Counted from the first letter of the stretch, positions 22,856 to 32,703 are shown. The stretch: 32,906 bases of DNA from DATGFK01 sp040007395 (GCA_040007395.1 JBDTVG010000135.1:1-32906); one strand, 5' to 3'. Notes: generated from the sequence alone by a model not told the origin. Made by a program: numbers and translations.

Positions 22856-25800
22856 ATGACGAATGATTTATATACCTCAGGCTTGGCTAATGTCCAAGCC
22901 ACCGTCACCGGTGTGGGCGGGCCGCTAACCCGACAAGCCCTCAACAGCTACCTGTTCGATGGACAAGTCCTCAATGCGACCGTCCATGTGGGCGCCGCGT
23001 GGAAGCTGCTTACCTCAGACAACGGCGGGCAGAGTTGGAATACCCCCATTGCGCTAGCCGCAGGTTGGGAAGCCCGCTGTTTGACGGGCTGGCCGTCTAG
23101 CCAGCAGTATCTGCTGGTGAGTGGTACCAACACGCTGGCCTACACGACCGACCGTGGGACGAGCTGGACTAACCTGTGGTCAGGTTTTGCCAGTTTTGCC
23201 AGTGGCTGGAGCACCACCATTGTCACGGCCTTGGTTGGGCTGCCGCCGGCACCGACCCACGAGGGTCCCAGCCTGTTCCCTATCTGCATTCCCTGTTTAT
23301 TGAACGCCATCTTCAGCGATAACCCGATTAAATTACAAGATGGCGATAAGTTCGAGGAAGCGACCGACCTGACGCTCAACTCACCGGCTGGCCCGCTGAC
23401 CTTTGCCCGCACCTACCGGCAGAGCAAACTCTCCAATACCAACTATCAAGTCATGGGACTAGGCTGGACGCATAGCCACAACTTCAATTTGACCAAAGTC
23501 ATCGGCACACCGAACACCGTTATCGTGCGGATGCCCAATGGCGGTGAAGCGCACTTTACCGAGACGACCACCAACCATTTCGAGGGCGATCCCGGCTCGG
23601 CTTCTTTCATCGACTTCAACACCGGCACCAGCCAGTACACCCTGACCGCCATGGATACCTCCACGTATGTCTTTAACACCAGTGGACAGCTCGTGTCACG
23701 GGCATGGCCCAGCCATGAAACATGGACGTACACCTACACCAGCAGCAAGTTGAGCCAAGTCGCGGATGGCTATGGCCGACAACTCAATTTCACCTATGTC
23801 AGCAATCCCGGCCAGTATAACGATGGGCAATTGTGGCGGGTCGGTGACCAGACTGCCAGCGGCCTGAGCGGTGGATCGCCGACAGGTACTTATGTTGAGT
23901 TGACCTATACCCCTGAGAAAAACAATGGGACGACGGTCAGTAGCCCGAAAGCGCTCTTGGCGAGTGTGCGGGATGTGTTGGGCCATGTATGGACCTATGA
24001 CTACTATGGGCAGCACAGCGGCGAGAGCAGCACTAACCAGCTTAACTTTATTACCCAGCGTCGCTCACCTTCGGTCGATACGACAGGCGACGGTACCCCA
24101 GATGGGGCCCTGACGCTAGAAAGCTTGGTATACACCCTCTCGGGCGCAACCATTACCAATATCACGCAGCAGAATGGTATTCAAGGCGCAGCGCCGGCCT
24201 TGCGGCAGACAGACTTTGCCTTCCAACCGGGTGGTCAGAGTATCACCACCGAGACAGTCGCCAACAAGACCACGACCCATCAGTTCGCCAACAGCCTGTA
24301 TCTGGGCAGCCAAGATGCAGCGGGCAATGGTGGCTCGCAAACGCCGAATTTCCAGTACCGACCGGAGCTTCAGAAAGATGCCAACGGCAATACCACCCTG
24401 CTCCAGTGGAGTGCCGACGGCAAACAGGTCACTAAGGTCAACGATGCGCTAGGCAATCAGACCAACTTCCACTACAACAGTGGCGGGGCAGCCGATGCTA
24501 CCCTGGACTACAGTCTGGATGCCCAGGGGCGCAAGACCCAGTACAGCTACACCGATACCACCAACAATCCACGCTTGCCGACCGAGGTCAAGGTCTTTGA
24601 CACGAATGGCACGACGGTCTTGCAGTGGCAGAAATTTACCTACGATACCAAAGGCCGCACCCTGACGGAGAAGACGCTGGACCCGGCCGATGCGACGGGC
24701 AACACGGTCAAACAGCAGATCACCCGCGTGTACTACAGTGCTGGCAATGGCAATGGTCTGCTCAATACCGTCACTCAGAAAGATGTTGGCGGCAGTAACG
24801 ATGTCACGACCACCTACAGCTATGACAGTGCGGGCCGCACGGTCAAGACCCAACAGAGCCAGACCTTCGGCGGTTGCACCATCGCCTACACCGTGTATGA
24901 TGCGGCCGGCAATGTGGTGGCCAGCATCTGCAACTATGACCCAGGCGTGGGCGCTGACCCGACCACGGCGGCTCAGGCAGCGGCCCTGTACAGCACGGCG
25001 GCCCCTGAGAAGAACCATGTCACCACCTATGCCTATGACACCCTCAACCGCCGAGTCGCCACGACGACCGATGCCGGGGCGCCCCATGCCAAAACGACGT
25101 TGAGTGTCTATGACGCCCTGAACCGCGTCATTCGCACCATTAGCAACTATGTGGTCGATGCGGGTATTCCTAACCCCTACACTGCCGTCCGCACGGCGTT
25201 TCAGCATGGCGCGGATAACACCCAGAACCTCATCAGCGAGACAACCTACAATGAGCGGGGGCTGGTCAGCAGCAGCACCGATGTGGTGGGCAATGTGACG
25301 CTGTATGGCTACGACGATGCCGACCGGCTCATCAAGACGGTCCAGAATGCCAGCCAGCCCAGCTACAACAACAGCTATGCGGGCGACCCCAGCCTGAGCA
25401 GCTATGTACCAGGCAGCGCGGTTGACCAGGATCTCATCAGCACTAGCACCTACGATGCGGCGGGCAACCTAGTCAAACAGGTTGATGTCCTAGGCCACAC
25501 CAGCTTCATGGTCTATGACCCGCTCAACCGCCCCGTCAAAACCGTCCGTAGCGCTCAGGATGGCGCCCGGGTCGATCTCAATCCGGGCGATGCGGGGTAC
25601 ACCGCCGCTAGTGACCCGCGCTCGGAGGGTTATGCTATCAGTTCGGCGCCCGATAGGGATCTGATTGACCTGACCGAGTACGACAGCTTAGGTCGGGTCA
25701 TCCGCAGCCGCGATACGCTGGGCACTGTCACCCTATACGGCTACGACGCGCTGGGACGGCAAGGACTGGTCATCCGCTCAGCCAGCCAGCCGACCTATAA

Positions 25801-28800
25801 CCTGTTGGCTGATCCCAGCTTGAGCGGCTACATCCTGAGTAGTACCGCTGACTTGGACATCGTCAGCAATAACCAGTACGATGCGGCCGGGCGCACCATT
25901 AAGACCGTCGATGCACTAGGTACTTGGACGTTGTATGGCTACGATGGCTTGGGTCGCCAAGTCAAGGTCGTCCGTTCGGCCAGTCTGCCGACTTACAACC
26001 TGACCGCCGACCCTAGCCTAAGTAACTATGTGCCCAGCACCAACCCTGACCAAGACCTCGTGACCAGCAGCACCTACGACCTATCGGGCCAGTTGATGTT
26101 TACGACCGATGTACTGGGCCGTAAGACCTGGTATGCCTACGACAGCCTGAGCCGCGCCACGCGCACGGTCGTCAATGCTGTCGGGACGGCGACCGATGGC
26201 GGCGTACAAGACCCCCGCAGCGCGAACTACAATCCCGTAGTCAACCAGTCCGACCGCGACCGGATCAGTCTGACCACTTACGATGTGCCGGGGCATGTGC
26301 TGTACATCACCGATGCCTGGGGCCGTAAGAATTGGTCAGGCTACGACGTGCTGGATCGGCCGATCCGCAGCGTCAGCAACGCACTCGGCACGGCGACTGA
26401 TGGCGGCACCACCGACCCGCGCAGTCCAGCGTATGTCGTCAACAGTGCGGCCGACGTTGATCTGGTCAACCAGACGGCCTACGACTTGCGCGGGCTGGTC
26501 ACCTCGACCACTGATACGCAAGGCCGCGTCACTCGCTACGTCTACGACCAGTTGGGTCGTCGCATTCAGACAATCTTCAACTACATGACGGGTACCTACA
26601 ACCCGGTCTACCCCGATAGGGATTTGACCAGCACCACCGTCTACAATCGCGGCGGCCAGGTGCTGTCCACCACCGATGCCCGCGGCACCCAGACCGCCTT
26701 TACCTATGACCGGGCCGGGCGACGGCTGACCACGACCCGTGCCGCCAACACCCAACTGGCTACGACCAGCTATGTCTGCTACGACAAGGGGGGGCGTGTC
26801 CTACGGGTTATCGACAACTACCACAGCACACCGACTACCGCCGCACCGGATGCCCGCGATGCTCAAGGCAACTGGCGGTTCAATCTACCGGGCAATCCCT
26901 ATAACCTGATCACAGTCTATACCTATGACCAGCTGGGACGGCCGATCGCCGTGACCGACCCGCAAGGCAATACGAGCAGCACCACTTACTACAAGGATGG
27001 CCAGCCGGAAAGCCGCACCGACGCGGCAGGCTCCATCAGTAAGTATCGTTATGACCGTGCCCGCCGTCGCCAGAAGGTTGTGCAAGCCTATAATGCCAGC
27101 ACCTTTAGCGACCCTGCTAACTGGTCATGGACTGGCGCAGCGTGGAGCGACGGGGTTGCCGCTATCACCTTTGGTGGGGACTTTGACCGCAATAGCATCG
27201 TCCAGATGGACTATGACAAAGCCGGACGCACGCTAGCCATCCGTGATCCACGCGGCAATCGCACCACGTACACCTATGACCGGCTCGACCGCCGCACCAG
27301 CCTGACCGACCCACTGACCCACACCTGGGCCACCGCCTACACCGACCTAAACGGCGGCGCGACCCGCACCGAATTGACCGATCCCCTGACCTTCGTCACT
27401 CGCCGTGATACCGACCGGGTCGGGCGGTTAGCCAGTGTGGCCTACCTGAACGAGAGTACCAAGCTCACGCCCGATGTGACCTTTAGCTACAACAAACTGG
27501 GCAACCGCCTCGGCATGAGCGAAAGCAATGGAACCAGCACGGTGCGGAACACGACCTACGGCTACGACAATGCCCAACGCCTGACCAGCGTCGGTTTTGA
27601 CACTGACGGCAATGGCACCATTGACCAGACGGTCAGCTACCAGTACGACGCGGGTGGCTTGCGGACACAGTTGACTCTGCCCGATGGCAAAACCGTGACC
27701 TACCAGTACAACGCCAAAGGCCAGCTCATCGGGTTGACCGACTGGGCTAGCCAGCAAACCACCTACAGCTATGACAGTGCGGACCGCTTGGCAGGGGCGC
27801 TGCACGCCAACGGCCTGCAAAGCAACTACGACTACGATGCCACCGGACGGCTGCGCCGCCTGCGCCATACTTCCGGCGGCCAGACGCTGGGCCACTTTGC
27901 CTACACGCTCGATGCACGGGGCAATCGCACTCAGGCGTTTGAGGCCGTCGCCCAGAATGGGTCGAGTCTGATGAGCACCATCGCTTACAATGACCCGGCG
28001 GTCAACCTATACAGCGGTACGTGGAGTCCGGTCAACTCCTATCAGGAAACCAACGACGTGAGCGCTCGGGTGCAGATAGCCTGCTTTGGTCGGCAGGCCA
28101 CGCTAACGATGGGGCAAGGCAATAACCACAGCATCTACGATGTCTACGTCGATGGCGACCTGTGGCAGACCTTCGATGGCTATGCCGCCAGCGCTGGGCC
28201 AGCGCCCGCCGTGACCATTCCGTTCAGTGCCGATGGCCCACATGTCATCGACATCCGCAACCGCGCTGAGAAGAACTTGTTGTCAAGCGCCTTCAAGCTG
28301 CGCTTCAAGACCCTCTCAGTGACCGGGCAGCCCGCCGACGTGCAGACCATCCGCTACACCTACGATGCACTCTCCCGGCTGCAAGAGGCCAAATACTACC
28401 CCGGAGTCAACACGTTGCTGGCCGATGCAAACCTACCGCGCCGTTACCAGTACGACTACGACGTGGCAGGTAATCGCACTCAACAAGTCGTCACCCTCGC
28501 GGGCACACCGACCACCACCAGCTATACCTACGACAACGCCAATCGCCTCGTCAGCGACGGGACACACACCTTCGCCTACGATGTCGCCGGCCGCATGACC
28601 AGCGATGGCGTGAATACTTATACATGGGATAGGGCTAATCGGCTGCTGAGCATGGGTGGGTCGGCCTACCTGTACAACGGGCTGGGCCAGCGTGTCCAGC
28701 AGACGGTCAGCGCTCAGGTGACCCAATATCTGCTCGATGTGCAACCGGGACTAGAACGGGTACTGACCGCCACGCAAAGCACCAACGTCACCCGCTATGT

Positions 28801-30094
28801 GCATGGGCCGCTGGGCTTGCAACAACAGCTTCAGCCGGATGGCACGACGTGGCGCTGGTCGATCCTAGACGGCTTGGGCAGCGTGCGGGGCGTGGTCGAT
28901 AACACCGCCGTCCAGCAGGAAAGCCGTCTCTATTCACCCTTCGGTGAGGTCTATGCGACGACGGGGAGCAGTCAGACTGTTTTTGGGTTTACCGGCGAGC
29001 CAACAGACGGGAATGGGTTGGTGCAGCTAAGGGCTAGGTACTACAATCCGGCGTTGGGTGTATTCCCCAGCCTCGACCCGCTCGAAGGTACAATGCAACA
29101 GCCGATGACACTCAATCGCTACGGTTATGTCAATGGCAATCCTGTCAACCTCGTCGATCCGTCGGGGATGGTTGCGGAGGCAGATTTGGAGCTTTTGAGG
29201 CAGTTGGCTAGCTGCTCTGCCCAGCAGCAACAAAACTGTTCACAGACTACGTTTACCTATTCCCGTGATGAAGCGGCTCAATATGCAGTGGATAACAGCC
29301 GAGCTATGCTGAATTTGTTTGAGAACGATCTTAAGAATTTCAGTATTAGCCATGTCACAGACAGAGGTGTTTCATACAACTTTATAAAGGGGACTCCAGG
29401 TTCTACGGCATCTGCGCTTTTCGTTTCCGAAAGTATGCACTTTGGAGGCAAGCTACCGTTAACTAAAACGTGGAATTATGACCTCAAGGGTAATGCTTCC
29501 CGTGCTTGGAGAACCCACCTTGATCTAATCCAATACATCGTCAGCCTAGGTGCCACGACCGTTGGAAATATTGATATTAACCCCAAATATCAATACTCTA
29601 GCGCAAACAGAAGCCCTTATTTTGTGGATGCGAATGGTGTGGTAGACACAAAAAATATCGGCCTTCTGTACGGGTATCTCTTATCAATCCAGAGTGTGAG
29701 AAAGGGTGACTATTTCTTTGATGAGGATCTTCTCAATCCTGTCAACGATCATGGAACTGTAGTGGTTGGTTGGGGACCCTTAGCGAACTGTGGAGATGTT
29801 TCGGCTAGAGAGAACCAGAAGCAGCCTTATGCCTTAGCAGATCGGACAGATTTAGATTATCATGATCTGCTTGAGCCGTCTCAAATGATGGTTCCCTATG
29901 TCGCTGACAACAATTATGGGGTCACTAGGGCAGGCGGACCTATCGGTCATCTCCAAGACACCAGACCTCGACCATTCTATTGCCTAAAGGCTAAATACGC
30001 AGATTTCTTTGGAGGAACAAAATGGCGATTCTATCGAATGCCTGACTCAATAACTGTACCGTGCAATCAGCAATATCAGTTACCCAACAATTAG
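22856..30094 (+). CDS. Rhs polymorphic toxin with propeller-like N-terminus and amidase-like tip
   Basis: 2412 residues from ATG 22856 (ggagag at 22842-22847); an ATG at 22739 lacks a ribosome site. Residues 1-150 carry BNR-like blades (LLTSDNGGQSWNTPI; AYTTDRGTSWTN) in place of a signal peptide. From Asp155 (DNPIKLQDGDKF) comes the DUF6531 start of the Rhs shell, then dozens of YD repeats. A non-YD beta-sandwich insert lies at about 1710-1825 (DVYVDGDLWQTFDGY). The core LRARYYNPALGVFPSLDPLEG and DPSG boundary (Asp2101) mark the self-cleavage site. The tip (2105-2412) resembles Amidase_6: YSRDEAAQYA, SALFVSESMHFGG, VNDHGTVVVGW. The usual Cys position holds Ser2186; His2299 is kept. The shell should enclose the tip until delivery. 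The N-terminus resembling the upstream tip proteins suggests attachment to a particle. Confidence 0.88.
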   Translation: MTNDLYTSGLANVQATVTGVGGPLTRQALNSYLFDGQVLNATVHVGAAWKLLTSDNGGQSWNTPIALAAGWEARCLTGWPSSQQYLLVSGTNTLAYTTDRGTSWTNLWSGFASFASGWSTTIVTALVGLPPAPTHEGPSLFPICIPCLLNAIFSDNPIKLQDGDKFEEATDLTLNSPAGPLTFARTYRQSKLSNTNYQVMGLGWTHSHNFNLTKVIGTPNTVIVRMPNGGEAHFTETTTNHFEGDPGSASFIDFNTGTSQYTLTAMDTSTYVFNTSGQLVSRAWPSHETWTYTYTSSKLSQVADGYGRQLNFTYVSNPGQYNDGQLWRVGDQTASGLSGGSPTGTYVELTYTPEKNNGTTVSSPKALLASVRDVLGHVWTYDYYGQHSGESSTNQLNFITQRRSPSVDTTGDGTPDGALTLESLVYTLSGATITNITQQNGIQGAAPALRQTDFAFQPGGQSITTETVANKTTTHQFANSLYLGSQDAAGNGGSQTPNFQYRPELQKDANGNTTLLQWSADGKQVTKVNDALGNQTNFHYNSGGAADATLDYSLDAQGRKTQYSYTDTTNNPRLPTEVKVFDTNGTTVLQWQKFTYDTKGRTLTEKTLDPADATGNTVKQQITRVYYSAGNGNGLLNTVTQKDVGGSNDVTTTYSYDSAGRTVKTQQSQTFGGCTIAYTVYDAAGNVVASICNYDPGVGADPTTAAQAAALYSTAAPEKNHVTTYAYDTLNRRVATTTDAGAPHAKTTLSVYDALNRVIRTISNYVVDAGIPNPYTAVRTAFQHGADNTQNLISETTYNERGLVSSSTDVVGNVTLYGYDDADRLIKTVQNASQPSYNNSYAGDPSLSSYVPGSAVDQDLISTSTYDAAGNLVKQVDVLGHTSFMVYDPLNRPVKTVRSAQDGARVDLNPGDAGYTAASDPRSEGYAISSAPDRDLIDLTEYDSLGRVIRSRDTLGTVTLYGYDALGRQGLVIRSASQPTYNLLADPSLSGYILSSTADLDIVSNNQYDAAGRTIKTVDALGTWTLYGYDGLGRQVKVVRSASLPTYNLTADPSLSNYVPSTNPDQDLVTSSTYDLSGQLMFTTDVLGRKTWYAYDSLSRATRTVVNAVGTATDGGVQDPRSANYNPVVNQSDRDRISLTTYDVPGHVLYITDAWGRKNWSGYDVLDRPIRSVSNALGTATDGGTTDPRSPAYVVNSAADVDLVNQTAYDLRGLVTSTTDTQGRVTRYVYDQLGRRIQTIFNYMTGTYNPVYPDRDLTSTTVYNRGGQVLSTTDARGTQTAFTYDRAGRRLTTTRAANTQLATTSYVCYDKGGRVLRVIDNYHSTPTTAAPDARDAQGNWRFNLPGNPYNLITVYTYDQLGRPIAVTDPQGNTSSTTYYKDGQPESRTDAAGSISKYRYDRARRRQKVVQAYNASTFSDPANWSWTGAAWSDGVAAITFGGDFDRNSIVQMDYDKAGRTLAIRDPRGNRTTYTYDRLDRRTSLTDPLTHTWATAYTDLNGGATRTELTDPLTFVTRRDTDRVGRLASVAYLNESTKLTPDVTFSYNKLGNRLGMSESNGTSTVRNTTYGYDNAQRLTSVGFDTDGNGTIDQTVSYQYDAGGLRTQLTLPDGKTVTYQYNAKGQLIGLTDWASQQTTYSYDSADRLAGALHANGLQSNYDYDATGRLRRLRHTSGGQTLGHFAYTLDARGNRTQAFEAVAQNGSSLMSTIAYNDPAVNLYSGTWSPVNSYQETNDVSARVQIACFGRQATLTMGQGNNHSIYDVYVDGDLWQTFDGYAASAGPAPAVTIPFSADGPHVIDIRNRAEKNLLSSAFKLRFKTLSVTGQPADVQTIRYTYDALSRLQEAKYYPGVNTLLADANLPRRYQYDYDVAGNRTQQVVTLAGTPTTTSYTYDNANRLVSDGTHTFAYDVAGRMTSDGVNTYTWDRANRLLSMGGSAYLYNGLGQRVQQTVSAQVTQYLLDVQPGLERVLTATQSTNVTRYVHGPLGLQQQLQPDGTTWRWSILDGLGSVRGVVDNTAVQQESRLYSPFGEVYATTGSSQTVFGFTGEPTDGNGLVQLRARYYNPALGVFPSLDPLEGTMQQPMTLNRYGYVNGNPVNLVDPSGMVAEADLELLRQLASCSAQQQQNCSQTTFTYSRDEAAQYAVDNSRAMLNLFENDLKNFSISHVTDRGVSYNFIKGTPGSTASALFVSESMHFGGKLPLTKTWNYDLKGNASRAWRTHLDLIQYIVSLGATTVGNIDINPKYQYSSANRSPYFVDANGVVDTKNIGLLYGYLLSIQSVRKGDYFFDEDLLNPVNDHGTVVVGWGPLANCGDVSARENQKQPYALADRTDLDYHDLLEPSQMMVPYVADNNYGVTRAGGPIGHLQDTRPRPFYCLKAKYADFFGGTKWRFYRMPDSITVPCNQQYQLPNN

Positions 30095-30129
30095 TAATTT
30101 CGGGTTCCTGATGTAGCGCAGCTAAAAAT

Positions 30130-30171
30130 CTATAGCTTCTGGCCGGACGAAAAGCTTGCCAGAAGCTATAG
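30130..30171. terminator. Strong bidirectional hairpin between convergent genes
   Basis: CTATAGCTTCTGGC (30130-30143) pairs perfectly over 14 bp with GCCAGAAGCTATAG (30158-30171), loop of 14. It lies between the rhs stop and the convergent TolB-like gene. T-runs are weak on both sides, but position and strength favour a terminator. Confidence 0.65.
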
Positions 30172-30253
30172 TTAGTAGTCCGCAATCTGAACGGGCATTT
30201 CTCTCGAAGCCCTGTACGCATTGCAGTCTACTGACAGTCATTCAAGAGGGGAT

Positions 30254-31324
30254 TTAAGGTTGCCAAGCAGGACTGTAACTATTAGAATTTGTCACACTTT
30301 TTGTTAGGAAATGCAAATTAGAACCATCACGCTTCATTGCATATATCTCCGTATTACTTTCTTCTTTCGAAACAAAGGCAAGGTAATTTCCGTCTGATGA
30401 CCAAGTAGGATTGCCGCTTTTTCCATTCTTAGTGAGACGTGTTTGATGAGTAAGGTCAGCGTCGACACTATAAATGTCATAATTATTATTGTCGAAAATG
30501 CTAAATGCGATATTTTTTCCGTCTGGGGACCATGCTAGAGAACTTGCGCCTGTAGCGGTGTTCAGGCAATGCTTATTTGTACCCTCAATATCTACAATAC
30601 ACAGTCTACTTTTGTCATCGTAATCAGAAATGAAAGCAATGCGTGTCCCGTCAGGTGACCATTTTGGGCTTTCAAGAGCAGTAGTCGTGACCAAAAATTT
30701 GGCATTTGAACCATCCATATTCACGATGAATATTTTCGCATTCCCACTATTGCCACGCACAAACATGACGTATTTTCCATCTGGTGACCACGTGGGATTA
30801 TAGTCATCAGCGGTGTTATCAGTTAGCCGATATTGCCCTGAACCGTCAGTATTCATGACATAAATTTGCCAAGTTCCATTTTCGCTTGCCTGATTAGAAA
30901 TATACGCAATATGCTTCTCATCCGGCGACCATCTGGGGCTTGCGGGAAGTGTACTATCCTTAATTGTACTATCCTGTTTTGGTGAACCGTTAGGATCGAC
31001 CATATCAATTTCAGTATTTCGGTTATCGTCATAGTGTACAGAAAAGACAATGTATTTCCCTGAAGATGACCAAGTTGGTTCTGAAGCATAAGCGCGATTT
31101 TCACTCTTTTTTAGCAGCTTCTGCTCGGAACCATCAGCGTTCATAATAAAAACTGTGGGATAGCCCTCTCTCTCTGATATAAAGGCAATCCTTGAGGTTG
31201 TTTTGGAAGGTGTCGCAGGAGTTCCAATTAACGAAGTGGATGTAGCTCTTAGAGTAGTGTCTGAAAGTAATCCTAAAGCTGATACTACAGCTAAAACAAA
31301 CACAAAACGCTTAGAATGTACCAT
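30254..31324 (-). CDS. Secreted TolB-like beta-propeller protein (PD40 repeats)
   Basis: 356 residues from ATG 31324, with ggaggggg 8 bases upstream; the frame extends to 31345 but that start would overrun the ribosome site. A signal peptide is visible (KRFVFVLAVVSALGLLS). Six or more repeats follow of the form xPxWSPDGKxIAFxS then IYVMNTDGSGxxRLT, the PD40/TolB C-terminal propeller. There are no catalytic residues; such domains bind proteins or ligands outside the membrane. Low G+C compared with the Rhs core. It is convergent with rhs, where an immunity gene would be expected, so it is a candidate extracellular immunity factor for a cell-wall-acting tip. That role is speculation. Confidence 0.85.
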   Translation of the reverse strand: MVHSKRFVFVLAVVSALGLLSDTTLRATSTSLIGTPATPSKTTSRIAFISEREGYPTVFIMNADGSEQKLLKKSENRAYASEPTWSSSGKYIVFSVHYDDNRNTEIDMVDPNGSPKQDSTIKDSTLPASPRWSPDEKHIAYISNQASENGTWQIYVMNTDGSGQYRLTDNTADDYNPTWSPDGKYVMFVRGNSGNAKIFIVNMDGSNAKFLVTTTALESPKWSPDGTRIAFISDYDDKSRLCIVDIEGTNKHCLNTATGASSLAWSPDGKNIAFSIFDNNNYDIYSVDADLTHQTRLTKNGKSGNPTWSSDGNYLAFVSKEESNTEIYAMKRDGSNLHFLTKSVTNSNSYSPAWQP

Positions 31325-31523
31325 TATGTTAACCCCCTCCATCAACTCCTAGATTTAGCAAGCTTTTGTCTATTCTAGCATGTTGGAGAAGTATATTATA
31401 GTTGTCTAGCTGTTTGAAATCTGAGTATCGTGATCGCCCACGGAATCCTCAAAGTGACCACCCATGGAAATAGCTGTTCTTATAAGTTTAGGCTTGGAAG
31501 TGGCAGAGGTGGGCAGGGATCAT
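31325..31523. other. Intergenic upstream of the propeller gene
   Basis: AT-rich near 31360-31410, where the promoter of the minus-strand gene should lie; no clear -35/-10 pair chosen. No gene seen. Confidence 0.35.
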
Positions 31524-31715
31524 CCTGATGACACACGCCGCAGCACCAACAGTGCAAGGCGGGGTGACGCGCGTCGGCGCGGCACATCAGCCACCACCGG
31601 CATATGAGGTGGACAGCGTTTTAGCTGGCGACCCACCCACGCCGCCACCACATCGACACTGGTGCAAAACAAGTGTACGCGGCGTGGGTCGGGTTCGTGT
31701 CGCTGTCAGGCGATA
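31524..31715 (+). ncRNA. Structured non-coding repeat, copy B
   Basis: Homologous to copy A (1682-1885), same strand, about 30 kb away. Shared segments run from cctgatgacacacgccg (31524) through cgcggcacatcagcc (from 31578) to gcggcgtgggtcggg (31679-31693). Stems: CAGC 31614-31617 with GCTG 31624-31627, where copy A has a different paired sequence; CGACCCAcccACGCCGCC (31629-31646) with GCGGCGTGGGTCGG (31679-31692). The enclosed loop has ACACT/AGTGT (near 31657-31675). Sequence 5' of the repeat differs completely from copy A. Confidence 0.5.
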
Positions 31716-31792
31716 CGATGCCCGCATGGCGGGCATATTGAGCGTGCTACACAGATCAATGCAGCAAGAACGCCAAGATCATCAAAAAACAA

Positions 31793-31845
31793 GGGTGTAC
31801 GCCAGCGGCGTACACCCGCCTCAAAAGTGTACTCCGCTGGCGTAC
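31793..31845. repeat. Nested inverted repeats
   Basis: GGGTGTACGCC-agc-GGCGTACACCC (31793-31817) is a perfect 11-bp hairpin. GTGTACTCCGCTGGCGTAC (31827-31845) is the inverse of the 31797-31815 segment with one mismatch, so two alternative foldings exist. Lies 78 bases before the next gene; may be an attenuator or protein-binding site. Confidence 0.5.
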
Positions 31846-31922
31846 AACTCTATTTGCAACGTGATAGGGTGCTGTCTCTGGTACAATAAAAGCAGCGCAC
31901 GGTCAACGTTCACGAGCAGCCC

Positions 31923-32630
31923 ATGAGCGACACACCCGCCGACGAACCACAACACCCCTATACCCCACAACAAACCGCCGAAATGCTGAGAAACTTTCAG
32001 GTGGCGGTTTTGGCTGCTTCCAACGAACTGCTGCACCTCACGAACATTCTGCACTTCATTTACGGCGCGGCGCTGGCTGGGCCAGGTAGTCAATCATTAA
32101 AATCAACCCTGACAGGTCAGGATAAACGCCTGATGCAGACTTTTGAGGCGGTGCTGGATGTATTCCGGCAGCGGAACATCCCCATTTTGGAAGAATATAC
32201 CGACCTGCTCCCCTTCATTCTGGATACTGTCGAAGGAGTCAGACTGGTTATCGAAGAAAGTGAGGACGGGGTATATCTACGGGAAATCTTGCGTATTCGT
32301 GGTGATCTGTCTACCTTGCTCGAAAAACTCACGCCTGTACAAAATCTCGTGCAGCGGCCCAAAAAAAAGGCTTTGCGAAAAGTAGGACGACCCCGAGAAA
32401 GCATCAACCATTTTCTCGGACAACGGGCAAACGAACTGAGGCTCCAATATGGAATCAGTTGGGCCAAAATATTCGACATACTGATCAGGGAACTGAACAA
32501 TATCGAAAGAAATCCTTTGCAAGAACAAGCGCTACAAAAACTACTCGACATTAAGCTGAAAATGAGCAGTGGACGCGCAGGCGATTATCTTCGGCAACTG
32601 GCCGAACGTTCCCAAGTCGAGCAACAGTAA
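31923..32630 (+). CDS. Hypothetical alpha-helical protein, 235 residues
   Basis: Not recognised. Almost entirely helical, with leucine-rich stretches (LLHLTNILHFIYGAALAG, LSTLLEKLTPVQNLV). A basic patch (RPKKKALRKVGRPRES) resembles an AT-hook-like GRPR, followed by a compact segment (LRLQYGISWAKIFDILIREL). The start has no strong ribosome site (cacgagcagcccATG). A DNA-binding role is possible from the GRPR patch. Followed by a terminator-like hairpin. Confidence 0.6.
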   Translation: MSDTPADEPQHPYTPQQTAEMLRNFQVAVLAASNELLHLTNILHFIYGAALAGPGSQSLKSTLTGQDKRLMQTFEAVLDVFRQRNIPILEEYTDLLPFILDTVEGVRLVIEESEDGVYLREILRIRGDLSTLLEKLTPVQNLVQRPKKKALRKVGRPRESINHFLGQRANELRLQYGISWAKIFDILIRELNNIERNPLQEQALQKLLDIKLKMSSGRAGDYLRQLAERSQVEQQ

Positions 32631-32685
32631 CAATTGGCGTATTGTATTTTGGCGTGCTTTAGTATATAGTATTTTGAAATGAAAA

Positions 32686-32703
32686 ACCGCCCTCGCGGGC
32701 GGT
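32686..32703. terminator. Terminator hairpin
   Basis: ACCGCCC-tcgc-GGGCGGT (32686-32703), preceded by gaaaaa. On the minus strand the stem is followed by TTTTTC, a good intrinsic terminator for a minus-strand gene beyond the window. On the plus strand it follows the preceding gene by 55 bases but lacks a T-run. Confidence 0.6.

Noticed and set aside
24449..25207. 252-residue minus-strand open frame inside the rhs gene
   Set aside because: It is antisense to continuous Rhs YD repeats; long shadow frames are expected in this composition.
23400..28900. Tandem repeats in DNA of the rhs gene as a separate repeat feature
   Set aside because: They are the coding trace of the YD repeats of the Rhs shell and are explained by the protein.
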